NCBI GenBank assembly: GCA_023431385.1
Contig: JAEYWA010000055.1
Location: 1 to 54,385 of the forward strand
Source of the DNA: Bacillota bacterium
Lineage (GTDB): Bacteria > Bacillota > Clostridia > Acetivibrionales > DSM-1351
Length of the DNA stretch: 54,385 bases
Direction: 5' to 3'
Shown: positions 7,996 to 17,789 of the stretch, piece after piece
How the letters are laid out: every line of letters starts with the position of its first letter
Numbering within the stretch: position 1 is the first letter of the stretch
Position numbers and translations under genes: made by a program
The notes under the pieces: generated by a model
The model's input: the letters and a program-made list of their open reading frames with translations, nothing else
Told to the model about the DNA's origin: nothing
The model's database searches: none

Positions 7996-9846
7996 ATGCA
8001 GCCTGGAAATAAAGGCAGATTTAAAATGCTTTATTCGTTTATAAAAGGTTTCCGTTGGTTTTACATACTTGCAATCATATTTACTATGCTGGCAATTATA
8101 TTTAACTATCTGATGCCTCAGATTATTAAAATAATAGTGGATAATATCATTGGAACTGAAGAATTGAAATTGCCCAAGATTCTATTGGACCTTGTAAATA
8201 ATAACGGTGGTGTATCATTTCTAAGAAGCAACCTCTTTATTTGTGCTTCATTAGCTTTGCTTCTGTCCATCTTGTCCGGTATTTTTACTTTTCTTTTCAG
8301 ATACTGTATGGCGAAAGCCTCGGAAGGTACAATCAGAAAGATGCGCAACCATCTTTTCGATCATATACAAAAGCTTCCATACAGTTGGCATGTTAAAAAT
8401 CAGACAGGTGATATAATTCAACGCTGTACCTCCGACGTGGAAACTGTAAAAAACTTTCTTTCCATACAGTTTATTGAGATGGTCAGAACAGTATTTTTGG
8501 TTGGGTTCTCCCTCACCCTTATGTTTATGATGAATGTCAAGCTCTCTCTTATAGCTCTGGCGTTTATCCCTGTGGTTGTTGCCTACTCGGGAATATTTTT
8601 TAAAAAGATCGCCGACAGGTTTAAGTACGCAGATGAGGCTGAAGGTGCGCTATCCGCCATGGTTCAGGAGAATTTTACCGGAGTGCGCGTTGTTCGTGCC
8701 TTCGGACGGCAGGCTTATGAAATAGAGAATTTTGATACAAAAAACGATTACTTTGCAAATTATTGGATCAAATTGGGACTTCTGCTTAGCAAGTACTGGG
8801 GTATTGGTGACCTAGTATCCGGACTGCAGGTAATGACTATCATTGTATTGGGTGCCATTGAAGCTACCGGCGGAGTTATTACTCTTGGTGAATTTCTTGT
8901 TTTTGTATTCTATAATTCTATGCTTGTATGGCCTGTAAGACAATTTGGTCGAATACTCTCAGAAATGAGTAAGACCAGTGTTTCTCTCAGCCGTATTAAA
9001 GAAATAATTTCAGAGGAACAGGAAAAGGATAATCCTGATGCTATTACTCCTGATATGAACAAAGATATTGAATTCAAGAATGTAACCTTTGATTATGAGG
9101 GACAGAAACCAGTACTTAAAAACATATCCTTCAAAATCAAGGCAGGAACAACCTTTGGGATTCTTGGTGGAACTGCTTCGGGAAAATCTACAATAATGTA
9201 CCTGCTTGACAGGCTTTACGAGCTTCCTGAGGGAAAGGGTTCTATTGAAATAGGTGGTGTTGATGTAAGAAAAATTAAGCTGGAACATCTTAGAAGTAAT
9301 ATAGGCTTTGTGCTTCAGGAACCCTTCCTTTTTTCAAAAACAATTCATCAAAACATTGATGCTTTTGCAGGAACAAATAGTATTGAAGAAATCCGACACT
9401 TTGCTGAGGTAGCTGCTGTTGATGATGCTATAATGAACTTCTCAAAGGGTTATGACACCATTGTGGGAGAACGTGGCGTTACATTATCTGGAGGACAGAA
9501 ACAAAGGGTAGCCATAGCGAGAATGCTTATGCAGCGCTCCCCCATTATGATATTCGATGACTCACTATCGGCTGTCGACTCCGAGACCGACGCCAAAATA
9601 CGCGGTTCGCTGAAAAACAATACTTCCGGTAGTACGGTTATACTTGTTTCACACAGAATTACCACACTTATGAATGCAGATGTAATAATGGTATTGGATG
9701 ATGGACAGATTTCCGAACTAGGAACACATAAAGAATTACTTGAAAATCAAAACGGAATCTACAGAAGAATTTACGACATCCAAAGCAGTCTGGAAACCGA
9801 ATTGCTTGACTCGCATCAGAATGTTTCAATTGGAGGTGATAAATAA
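7996..9846 (+). CDS. Heterodimeric multidrug ABC exporter subunit with degenerate ATP site (BmrC-like)
   Basis: A 616-residue half-transporter with a six-helix membrane domain in the first ~330 residues and an ATPase domain after it. Walker A is GGTASGKST (391-399) and the signature LSGGQ (497-501). Walker B ends in Asp521-Asp522, so the catalytic Glu is replaced by Asp. That is the hallmark of the degenerate-site subunit in exporters such as BmrCD, LmrCD and TM287/288. The ATG follows AAAGGAGAG. It overlaps the next gene by one base (TAATG). Expression probably depends on the leader attenuator upstream. Drug export is inferred from the family. Confidence 0.92.
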   Translation: MQPGNKGRFKMLYSFIKGFRWFYILAIIFTMLAIIFNYLMPQIIKIIVDNIIGTEELKLPKILLDLVNNNGGVSFLRSNLFICASLALLLSILSGIFTFLFRYCMAKASEGTIRKMRNHLFDHIQKLPYSWHVKNQTGDIIQRCTSDVETVKNFLSIQFIEMVRTVFLVGFSLTLMFMMNVKLSLIALAFIPVVVAYSGIFFKKIADRFKYADEAEGALSAMVQENFTGVRVVRAFGRQAYEIENFDTKNDYFANYWIKLGLLLSKYWGIGDLVSGLQVMTIIVLGAIEATGGVITLGEFLVFVFYNSMLVWPVRQFGRILSEMSKTSVSLSRIKEIISEEQEKDNPDAITPDMNKDIEFKNVTFDYEGQKPVLKNISFKIKAGTTFGILGGTASGKSTIMYLLDRLYELPEGKGSIEIGGVDVRKIKLEHLRSNIGFVLQEPFLFSKTIHQNIDAFAGTNSIEEIRHFAEVAAVDDAIMNFSKGYDTIVGERGVTLSGGQKQRVAIARMLMQRSPIMIFDDSLSAVDSETDAKIRGSLKNNTSGSTVILVSHRITTLMNADVIMVLDDGQISELGTHKELLENQNGIYRRIYDIQSSLETELLDSHQNVSIGGDK

Positions 9847-11678
9847 TGTCATACTTTGAAGAAGAGGAATACAAAAAGCCCTTTTCAATTAAGATTTGGG
9901 CCAAAATAATTCCTTTTGTAAAGTTGTATAAGAAAGTTTTTATATTAGCTATGTCGTTCCTGGTCATGGTTTCAATAATTGATGTAGTCTATCCGCTATT
10001 CCAGCGCTATGCCATCAATAACTTTATCATAACCAAGTCTACAGCAGGAATCGGAAAATTCGCTGCTACGTACGGCGGCCTGCTTTTATTACAGGCATTG
10101 TCAGTTGTATTCTTTATAAAAAATGCAATGAAGGTCGAGCTTAATGTTGCAAAAGCTATACGAAGAGCCTTGTTTGTACATCTTCAAAAGCTGTCCTTCT
10201 CATATTACAATACTACCCCTGTAGGTTATATGATGGCCAGGGTAATGAGTGATACAGGACGTATTGGTCAGATGGTGTCCTGGGGAATTATTGACATGTT
10301 GTGGGCCGTAATTTATGTAATTGGTGTGTTTATTGCAATGCTGATTCTAAATGTAAAGATGGCATTACTGGTTATGTGTATTATCCCTGCAATTGCAATA
10401 ATAACAATGTATTTTCAGAAAAAAATTCTGAACATCAACAGAAAAATCCGCAAGGTAAATTCCAGGATGACAGGTGCTTTTAATGAAGGTATCACAGGTG
10501 CCAGAACCTCCAAGACTCTGGTTATTGAAAACAAGAATCTAAAGGAATTCTCTGAAATAACTGATAGATACTATAATTACACTATTAAATCAACTTTACT
10601 TAATGCTGTGTTTATACCAATTGTTCTAACATTTAGCACACTTGCTGTTTGCTTTGTAATAGTCAGCGGCGGTAATCTGGTAATAAAAGACCCATTTTTC
10701 TTCGGAACTTTCTCGGCCTTTATTACATATGCCATCAGCATATTTGAGCCTATTCAACAGATTGCCCGCGTATTTGCAGACTTTGTATCAACTCAGGCTA
10801 ATATCGAAAGAGTTACCGGTCTTCTTGAAACTGAGCCTCAGATAACTGATACACCTGAAGTCATTGAAAAGTATGGAGATAATTTTAACCCTAATAAAGA
10901 AAATTGGGAGACTCTTAAGGGTGACATAGAGTTTAAGGATGTTACCTTCAAGTATCCTGACGGGGATGAATACATCCTTGAAAACTTCAATCTTAAAATA
11001 CCTGCAGGAACTACAGTTGCAATTGTTGGAGAAACAGGTGCAGGTAAAAGTACCCTTGTAAATTTAGCCTGCAGATTTTTCGAGCCTACCAGCGGCAGGG
11101 TATTGATCGATGGAAAGGACTACAGGGAACGCTCTCAGTTGTGGCTTCACAACAACATAGGTTATGTTCTTCAGAGTCCTCACCTGTTCTCCGGTACAAT
11201 ACGCGAGAATATCCGGTACGGTAAGTTTGATGCTACTGATGAAGAAATTGAAGCCGCCATAAAAGTAGTTGCGGCAGATGGAATCGTCAAAAATATGGAG
11301 AACGGTCTGGATACAAATATCGGTGAAGGCGGCGACAGGCTCTCTACAGGTGAAAAGCAGCTAATATCCTTCGCTCGCGCTATAATTGCTAATCCGCGTA
11401 TTTTCGTACTGGATGAAGCGACTTCTTCTATTGATACTCAAACAGAGCAACTTATCCAGGAAGCGATAATGCATATATTAAAAGACAGAACCTCCTTCCT
11501 GATTGCTCACAGGCTTTCCACCATTAAGAAAGCAGACATTATTCTGGTTGTTAAAAACGGAAAGATTATTGAAAGTGGAACTCACAAGGAGCTCCTAAGG
11601 CAAAAAGGCTATTACCACTCTCTCTATCTCAAACAGTTTGAGGAGGAGACCGGAGCAGCAGTGTTGAATAAGAAGTAA
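9846..11678 (+). CDS. Heterodimeric multidrug ABC exporter subunit with catalytic ATP site (BmrD-like)
   Basis: A 610-residue half-transporter. It has an N-terminal amphipathic stretch, six membrane helices to about residue 320, then an ATPase with Walker A GETGAGKS (395-402), a non-consensus signature LSTGE (499-503) and an intact Walker B with Asp523-Glu524. Its degenerate signature would complete the degenerate site of the partner, while its own Walker B serves the catalytic site with the partner's LSGGQ. The start overlaps the stop of the upstream gene by one base, implying coupled translation. A strong terminator follows. Confidence 0.93.
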   Translation: MSYFEEEEYKKPFSIKIWAKIIPFVKLYKKVFILAMSFLVMVSIIDVVYPLFQRYAINNFIITKSTAGIGKFAATYGGLLLLQALSVVFFIKNAMKVELNVAKAIRRALFVHLQKLSFSYYNTTPVGYMMARVMSDTGRIGQMVSWGIIDMLWAVIYVIGVFIAMLILNVKMALLVMCIIPAIAIITMYFQKKILNINRKIRKVNSRMTGAFNEGITGARTSKTLVIENKNLKEFSEITDRYYNYTIKSTLLNAVFIPIVLTFSTLAVCFVIVSGGNLVIKDPFFFGTFSAFITYAISIFEPIQQIARVFADFVSTQANIERVTGLLETEPQITDTPEVIEKYGDNFNPNKENWETLKGDIEFKDVTFKYPDGDEYILENFNLKIPAGTTVAIVGETGAGKSTLVNLACRFFEPTSGRVLIDGKDYRERSQLWLHNNIGYVLQSPHLFSGTIRENIRYGKFDATDEEIEAAIKVVAADGIVKNMENGLDTNIGEGGDRLSTGEKQLISFARAIIANPRIFVLDEATSSIDTQTEQLIQEAIMHILKDRTSFLIAHRLSTIKKADIILVVKNGKIIESGTHKELLRQKGYYHSLYLKQFEEETGAAVLNKK

Positions 11679-11721
11679 ATAGTTCTATGACATTTTCTGA
11701 AGTTAATTGAGTATTCTTATT

Positions 11722-11770
11722 AAAAACCCTGGGAAGCCTGTTTTATATATACAGACTTCCCAGGGTTTTT
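11722..11770. terminator. Strong bidirectional terminator after exporter
   Basis: A perfect 15-bp stem joins AAAAACCCTGGGAAG (11722-11736) and CTTCCCAGGGTTTTT (11756-11770). It separates the rightward exporter operon from the leftward GNAT remnant and can serve both strands. Confidence 0.9.
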
Positions 11771-11775
11771 ACAAC

Positions 11776-12052
11776 TCAATCTATCTCATACTCCATCAAT
11801 ATCGAATCATAGAAATTACCGTTGATGCAGAAATCTCTTGTTATTTTCCCGTATTTCATAAACTCCAGCTTTTTATATCCCAAAAACAGTTCTTCCTGTT
11901 CAACAGTGAATTGTAATTCTCCAGGAGTAAATGTCAGGAAATCAGTCTCAAAACAAGCTTGTTCAGTACAATCCAATACCTGCCGGGCATCTTCTTTTTT
12001 AGCTTCTCTGATTGTTAATAGCTCTCCTGTTTTTAATATGATTCTCTTTCAT
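11776..12052 (-). pseudogene. GNAT acetyltransferase remnant (frameshift plus internal deletion)
   Basis: Leftward from ATG 12052, with GGGGAG upstream, the frame reads MKENH and shifts within a few codons. The other frame then gives LKTGELLTIREAKKEDA, DFLTFTPGEL and FTVEQEELF, the typical N-terminus of a GNAT protein. It passes directly into YKKLEFMKYGKITRDF and NGNFYDSILMEYEID, the typical GNAT C-terminus. About 100 residues of the acetyl-CoA-binding core between EELF and YKKL are missing compared with a normal family member of roughly 170 residues. The product could not be an active acetyltransferase. A sequencing error could explain the frameshift but not the deletion. Confidence 0.75.
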
Positions 12053-12089
12053 ATTTTTACTCCCCGGATTTTATAGTCAAAATATAAAG

Positions 12090-12753
12090 CTAAATACATA
12101 AATTGCCGGCCATTGAGGACTCACTCGAAACTACAGGCTTGCTAAACCTATTATACAGAACCAGTTCCAATGTACTGAAAAGTCCTGATGTTACCCAATA
12201 AATTCCTAGTGTTACTGGAGCTTTTATAAAGAATATCAGGCTAAGGCCACCCATGATCAATAGTTGTGGCCAGCGTAAACCATTTTCTTTGGCATTTTTA
12301 ACAGGTGCATAGGCAGTAATAATATTTGGTAGAAGCTGAATCAATACAGCTATTATTGGGATAATGTGATAGGTATCGGGAAGCTTTAAATTGCTTATCC
12401 ATGGGACTATTACACTTCCTACCTGAATCGGCATTTCTGAGAAAACCTTATACAAGGTATACATCATCGGTATTTGTAAAATAGTAATCAGACATCCTAC
12501 CATACCCTTCATGCTTTCGGAAGAAAGCTTTGCTATCTCCTCCTGCTGCTTTTCCTTATCATTAGCATATTTTCGTTTTACTTCCTCAATTTTTCCCGAA
12601 TATATCTGCTGCATTTATATAAAAGCTGATTGCTGAAATAGTAGAAAAATTTTTTACACACCGGAAGTTCTGAACAAAACTGTATGCAAGCAAAAAAGTT
12701 ACAAAAAGCATTACCAGCATTTGCACTACCTGTATTATTTCACCCTGCAGCAA
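12090..12753 (-). pseudogene. YidC/Oxa1-type membrane insertase, frameshifted
   Basis: The downstream frame (12090-12614, 174 residues) contains the YidC features KIEEVKRKYANDKEKQQEE, MVGCLITILQIPMMYTLYKVF and a C-terminal pair of helices. It lacks the first helix with the conserved groove Arg, and an in-frame TAA directly precedes its ATG. Upstream, a ribosome site GGAGGT and a TTG (12753) open another frame (LQGEIIQVVQMLVMLF...) that meets the first one base out of phase near 12614. Removing one A from the run there joins them through SFYIMQQIYSGK. It is thus a disrupted or error-bearing accessory insertase gene of about 220 residues, shorter than housekeeping YidC. The N-terminal portion also looks divergent, so more lesions are possible. 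Confidence 0.7.
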
Positions 12754-12857
12754 TTTGTTCACCTCCAGTCAATATATTATTTTACTACTGCCTTGCATTT
12801 ATATATAATAAGTATACTCTTAGCTATTTGATTCTTACAAAATATGTAGCTATGTAC

Positions 12858-13640
12858 TTAAATTTTTATCTTTTCAGGTAAATATACCACTTCACAGCCG
12901 TTGCGAGTGTAAATCGTACTGTTTGGAATAGGTGCAATATGATTGGAATATGGCAGCCCCTCGGCACCATTAAGCAAATCTTTCAGTGTAAGCTTCATCT
13001 CATTAATAAAAGCAGTTGGTAATGGTTTCTCAGCATGACCATTACAAATAATATCAAAATCAGGCAGGTATTTATCCAAAGCTTCCAAGGTTACAAGGTA
13101 TTCCTCAATAGTGCTTGAATAGGGCAGCTGCAACCAGATATGATTGATCAATCCGTCTCCAGAGAAAAGTATCCTGTGTTTTCTGTCCAGAATACCTATA
13201 CTTCCAGGAGTATGTCCTTTTAAAGAAATTACCTCCAGCTTGTTTTCACCTATATCAATAAAGTCTCCCACTGATAAAAAATCAATCTTTTTAGGTTTTG
13301 CGAGTCTCCACAATTCTATTTCTTCACTTGATAGCCCCTCCTCTTCAACATTCTGGTACTGCCTGAATAAAGAGTGCTCTTCATATATAGGAATATCAGC
13401 CTGGTTTAAATAGATACCCTCAAAGTGATGTCCTCCAAAGGCGTGATCAATATGTCCATGAGTTAAAAATACATTTATAGGCTTACAAGTTATTTCCTCA
13501 ACCTTGCTTCGTAAATTAAAATAGCCATAGCCTGTATCTATAACTAAGGCCTTCGTTTTCCCCACAACAACGTATATGTTTGTATCTTTATCTCTAATCA
13601 AAAAAACTTCCGGCATAATTTCTATAACATCATAAGTCAT
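12858..13640 (-). CDS. MBL-fold metallo-hydrolase
   Basis: A 260-residue protein with the metallo-beta-lactamase zinc motif HxHxDH at residues 61-66 (THGHIDH), a downstream GHTPGSIG segment and a final NGHAE histidine motif. It resembles glyoxalase II-type or generic MBL hydrolases rather than true beta-lactamases; there is no signal peptide. ATG 13640 is chosen because GGAGGTG lies 6 nt before it; the longer frame starts with GTG inside that site. It stands alone leftward of the divergent TmcAL gene. Substrate unknown. Confidence 0.9.
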   Translation of the reverse strand: MTYDVIEIMPEVFLIRDKDTNIYVVVGKTKALVIDTGYGYFNLRSKVEEITCKPINVFLTHGHIDHAFGGHHFEGIYLNQADIPIYEEHSLFRQYQNVEEEGLSSEEIELWRLAKPKKIDFLSVGDFIDIGENKLEVISLKGHTPGSIGILDRKHRILFSGDGLINHIWLQLPYSSTIEEYLVTLEALDKYLPDFDIICNGHAEKPLPTAFINEMKLTLKDLLNGAEGLPYSNHIAPIPNSTIYTRNGCEVVYLPEKIKI

Positions 13641-13897
13641 GTAAAACACCTCCACTAATGTAAATTATAGCATGTAAATTAACTAATCAACAATAGAACT
13701 CACAATAATCTCATAATAATCCTTTCAGCTATCTTACTTATAATAATACTTTATGAAACTATTCCTTTTATTTGCTTATTAAATCTGTATAATAAGGTTA
13801 TACAATAATTATTTCCTCATGCATCAGCTTTTAGCACACAGGTCAGCAAACAATGTATATGTGTGTATATTGAGGTTAATTGAGTAATGGAGGTTAA

Positions 13898-15166
13898 ATG
13901 AAAGTACTTGGAATTGTTGTTGAATACAACCCCTTTCACAACGGACATATTTATCATATTGGAAAGTCAAAGGAAGTAACCGGTTGCGATGCCGTTGTTT
14001 GTATAATGAGCGGTAATTTCATTCAAAGGGGCGAACCTGCAATTATCAATAAGTTTGCAAGAGCAGAAATGGCCTTAAATTGTGGAGCCGATCTTGTAAT
14101 TGAACTTCCTCATCCCTACGCCATGTCAAGCGCAGAGTCCTTTTCCTATGGAGCAGTTAAAATACTGGACGGTATCGGTATTGTGAATAGTATTTCCTTT
14201 GGTAGCGAGCATGGCAATATTGATGAACTGAATTTCATAGCCGGAATACTAGCCGAGGAACCTGAAGCATATAAACTCGAACTGAAAAAACAGCTGGAGT
14301 TGGGGCATTCCTATCCGATTTGCAGACAAAAGGCTCTCAAGAAGTATTTGCTTGATACTAACCTTATTCAAAGTAAAAGTCCCTGCTGCTTATCAGATAT
14401 TTCAGAACTTCTTGAAACATCTAATAATGTTTTAGGCATAGAATATCTTAAGGCTTTGCAAAAGCTAAAAAGCTCAATTACACCATACACTATTGAGAGA
14501 GTCTCAAACAGCTACAATTCAACAGAACTGACCGGCACAATATCAAGTGCTACAGCGATAAGAAAAAATATAGTTGAATTTCCCGAACTCACTGCACAAA
14601 CTCTCCCTCCGGCATCAAAAGCTATTATCGAGAGGGAATTTTTCCAGGGCAGGGGTCCAAATAGCCTAAAGAATTATCAGGAAATAATACTTTCATTTGT
14701 CAGACGGATGAAACCGGAGCAGCTCAGAGAACTGCCCGATGTTTCCGAGGGCCTGGAATATAGAATTAAATATGCCGGAGAAAATTCTGGAACACTTGAG
14801 GAACTGCTCGAAAACATCTGCACGAAAAGGTATACTCAGACCCGTATTCAGAGAATCCTTTTTTCTCTTCTTACCGGTCTGACTAAAAAGGATAACGAAC
14901 TATTTATGGAATATGAAGGCCCCCAGTATGCCAGGGTTCTGGGCTTCAATAAGACAGGCCGACTGCTTCTTTCTGAAATGAAGAAAATATCCTCAATACC
15001 CGTTATAACCAAAACGGCTGACTTTAAAAATTCCTGTAACAAACTTCTGTCCAGGATGCTGGAAATTGAAGCACAAGCAACAGATATGTACGTACTTGGA
15101 TATAAAAATCCGGCCTATAGAAAGGCCGGACAGGAATTTACACAGAATTTGGTAATACTAAAATAA
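13898..15166 (+). CDS. tmcAL: tRNA(Met) cytidine acetate ligase TmcAL (YlbM)
   Basis: A 422-residue protein of the TmcAL/YlbM family, which uses ATP and acetate to make N4-acetylcytidine at the wobble position of elongator tRNA-Met. The N-terminal nucleotidyltransferase motif is clear: EYNPFHNGH at residues 9-17, with the HxGH pair His14/His17. SGNFIQRGEPA, NKFARAEMAL and ADLVIELP follow, all typical of the family, and length is as expected. GGAGG lies 4 nt before ATG 13898. It ends 9 bp from the converging SecA-like gene with no visible terminator between. Confidence 0.95.
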   Translation: MKVLGIVVEYNPFHNGHIYHIGKSKEVTGCDAVVCIMSGNFIQRGEPAIINKFARAEMALNCGADLVIELPHPYAMSSAESFSYGAVKILDGIGIVNSISFGSEHGNIDELNFIAGILAEEPEAYKLELKKQLELGHSYPICRQKALKKYLLDTNLIQSKSPCCLSDISELLETSNNVLGIEYLKALQKLKSSITPYTIERVSNSYNSTELTGTISSATAIRKNIVEFPELTAQTLPPASKAIIEREFFQGRGPNSLKNYQEIILSFVRRMKPEQLRELPDVSEGLEYRIKYAGENSGTLEELLENICTKRYTQTRIQRILFSLLTGLTKKDNELFMEYEGPQYARVLGFNKTGRLLLSEMKKISSIPVITKTADFKNSCNKLLSRMLEIEAQATDMYVLGYKNPAYRKAGQEFTQNLVILK

Positions 15167-15175
15167 TTTATATAC

Positions 15176-17584
15176 TTACCTTACATGCCTGTTTCTCTTA
15201 AAGAATCTTTGGTATATTAGTCCAAATATTAAATTGATTGATACGAAAGGAAGTCCAGCTGCAACAGCAGAAAATCCAATATTTTTATTGCTTGCCAGCA
15301 TAAGGCCCAAATCATCCTCAAAGGGATTATCGTTAATAAGGTAGGTCCATGTAGATGAAGGCCCTTTTAAATTACTTATACCTAAATCTATTCCATTCTC
15401 AGTTAATTTTATTTTTTCAAGAGAAGATATTATTTCGCGCCGTATTTTTTCTCTGAGCTCATTAAATGATTCTATTACATTATGAATATATTCTTCCAAA
15501 GGATTTTTACCTCCTACAATGACCAAGTGAATTCCGTCACGAAGGTATGAGACGTGTTCTAAGTATTCTGCCCAGCACTTATCTACTACATATAGTGATA
15601 AGTATCTTTCCACATCACTGATATCCTTAATGCAAATCTTTTCTTCAATTGATTTATAAAACTCAGGCATATGAGTCTTTAGTAAATTTAAATTTTGAGT
15701 ACTGTTAAGAATATGTGCCCTGGATTTAAATATTATTTTCCGCTGCTGTTCTATAATATCTGTATACCTCCAAAGTGTTTTCCTAATTTCATAATTCTGA
15801 CCTTCAATCGTGCGTTGGACCTGTGCAATCCTACATAAAAGCTTTGAATTATCTATTACATCATTATCAAAATCAACAGCAAACCTTTTTTGAATATCTG
15901 TACCAGCATTATTCTTTTTAAATATGTCATCCTCAAGACTTATGAAGAATCTGGAAGACCCAGGATCGCCCTGTCTCCCGGCACGACCGCGAAGCTGGTT
16001 ATCAATTCGTATACTTTCATGCCTGTTTGTTCCAATAACATACAGACCACCCAAAGCAACTACTTTTTCTCTATCCTGCTCTTCATTTCCGCCTAGCCTG
16101 ATATCAGTACCTCGGCCGGCCATATTTGTAGAAACGGTCACAGCACCTAGAGTTCCCGCGTTAGCTATAATCAGGGCCTCAAATTCATCATTTTTGGCAT
16201 TTAAAACCTGACTTTTGATGCCATTATAATTAAGCATTTTAGTTAGCCTCTCCGATTCAGCAATACTGCCTGATCCAATCAAAATTGGCCTGCCAGTTTT
16301 ATTGACTTCCATTATTTCCTTTATAACTGCCTTGAACTTACTCTCTTTATCCTGGTATATATAATCCGGGTGATCAATTCTGACACAAATTCTGTTTCGA
16401 GGTATAATTACTGTTTCAATCCCATAAGAATTCATAAATTCATCTTTGGAGGATAAAGCTGTTCCGGTCATTCCTGAAACTTTGGGATAAAGATTAATAA
16501 AATTCTGAATTGAAATAGAACTCATTACTTTCCCTTTAGAGGCTGCATCGATACCCTCCTTCACTTCTACTGCCGTTTGCAGCCTGTCGGGCCAGTGTCT
16601 GTTTTCAACAACACGTCCTGTAAATTCATCTACAAGTTCGAGTCTGCCGTCTTTCACAATATAGTCAATATCCTTATGGAGTAATACTTCTGCGTGCAGA
16701 GCGCTACTTATATCGGATAACAGGTTAAAATTTCGATTTTCATATAGATTTCCGCATTTAAAAGCTGTTTCAAAAAACTGAATTCCACGTTCAGTCAGGT
16801 AAACATTTCTTAGATATTCATCGGTATTGTAATGCAGCCCTTTTTGTAGCTTTTTTATCATTTGAAAAATATCTTTTAATGCATTCACATCTTCAGCAAT
16901 GCCGGTTGCAATGACAAGCGGTATTTTTGCCTCATCAATCATAATAGAGTCTGCTTCATCAACTATCGCAAAATTAAAAGGGCGGTGCACTATATTGTCG
17001 CTTTCACAGCTTAGTGAATCGCGTAAATAATCATATCCGGCTTCTTTTGCTGTTACATAGGTTATATCACAAGCATAAGCACTCTTCCTTTGATCAATAT
17101 TCATTCCTTCGTTTATATATCCTACACTAACGCCAAGAAGATTATAAACAGGTCCCATCCATGCTGCATCCCTTCTTGCAAGATAATCGTTAAATGTAAG
17201 AATATGAACACCTTTGCCCTCCAGAACAGCAAGATATGCAGCAAAAACAGCTGAAAGCGTTTTTCCTTCACCTGTCTGCATTTCAATAATTCGATTATTA
17301 TATAGATATATACCTGCAATTAATTGACAATCAAAAGGTTTAATACCAAGTACTCTGTAAACCGCCTCGAAGACTAATGCAAACGCATCAACAAGTATCT
17401 CCTCATTCGATACGCTTTTACAGACACTTTTTATAAGCTCCTCTGTTTTCAAACTAAATTCTTTATCACTAAAATATCTTAAATCAATATTTTTTATTTT
17501 ACATAGTATTGTATCGACTATGTTCTGTTTTTTGCGAAATGATTTCTTGCTCTGACTTAATTCTTTTCCTATTTTGCTAAACAT
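15176..17584 (-). CDS. SecA-like ATPase with C-terminal membrane anchor
   Basis: An 802-residue protein with the SecA motor. Walker A is MQTGEGKT (102-109), the DEAD-like box VDEAD is near 208-212, the helicase half has NMAGRGTDIRLGG and IDNQLRGRAGRQGDPGSSRFF, and helical scaffold regions follow. Unlike housekeeping SecA, it lacks the C-terminal Cys-rich zinc/SecB-binding tail. It ends instead in a hydrophobic stretch of about 24 residues (from about 770) followed by a basic tail. It is probably an accessory SecA bound to the membrane. ATG 17584 is chosen because GGAGG lies 5 nt upstream; the longer frame begins in that site. No SecY2 or obvious client is adjacent. Confidence 0.85.
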   Translation of the reverse strand: MFSKIGKELSQSKKSFRKKQNIVDTILCKIKNIDLRYFSDKEFSLKTEELIKSVCKSVSNEEILVDAFALVFEAVYRVLGIKPFDCQLIAGIYLYNNRIIEMQTGEGKTLSAVFAAYLAVLEGKGVHILTFNDYLARRDAAWMGPVYNLLGVSVGYINEGMNIDQRKSAYACDITYVTAKEAGYDYLRDSLSCESDNIVHRPFNFAIVDEADSIMIDEAKIPLVIATGIAEDVNALKDIFQMIKKLQKGLHYNTDEYLRNVYLTERGIQFFETAFKCGNLYENRNFNLLSDISSALHAEVLLHKDIDYIVKDGRLELVDEFTGRVVENRHWPDRLQTAVEVKEGIDAASKGKVMSSISIQNFINLYPKVSGMTGTALSSKDEFMNSYGIETVIIPRNRICVRIDHPDYIYQDKESKFKAVIKEIMEVNKTGRPILIGSGSIAESERLTKMLNYNGIKSQVLNAKNDEFEALIIANAGTLGAVTVSTNMAGRGTDIRLGGNEEQDREKVVALGGLYVIGTNRHESIRIDNQLRGRAGRQGDPGSSRFFISLEDDIFKKNNAGTDIQKRFAVDFDNDVIDNSKLLCRIAQVQRTIEGQNYEIRKTLWRYTDIIEQQRKIIFKSRAHILNSTQNLNLLKTHMPEFYKSIEEKICIKDISDVERYLSLYVVDKCWAEYLEHVSYLRDGIHLVIVGGKNPLEEYIHNVIESFNELREKIRREIISSLEKIKLTENGIDLGISNLKGPSSTWTYLINDNPFEDDLGLMLASNKNIGFSAVAAGLPFVSINLIFGLIYQRFFKRNRHVR

Positions 17585-17684
17585 AAAAACCTCCATGAGC
17601 CGACATAGCGGCCACCAAATAAGTCACACAAATTAAAACCTCCTCAGAATTCTTCAAAATTGGTTTAAAGCCAACAGAAAATAA

Positions 17685-17707
17685 ACTGTCGGTCAGGCAA
17701 TGACAGT
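17685..17707. terminator. Weak hairpin upstream of the SecA-like gene
   Basis: ACTGTC (17685-17690) pairs with GACAGT (17702-17707). On the minus strand a T-rich stretch follows, so it may end the transcript of the small membrane ORF at 17790-18122 or be a leader element. Confidence 0.35.
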
Positions 17708-17789
17708 CAGTTTAACCATATTGAAATAATCTTGAAGCTTGAAATTTGATTTTAAGTTGAACATACACATGAACTAAAACTTAAAAAAA

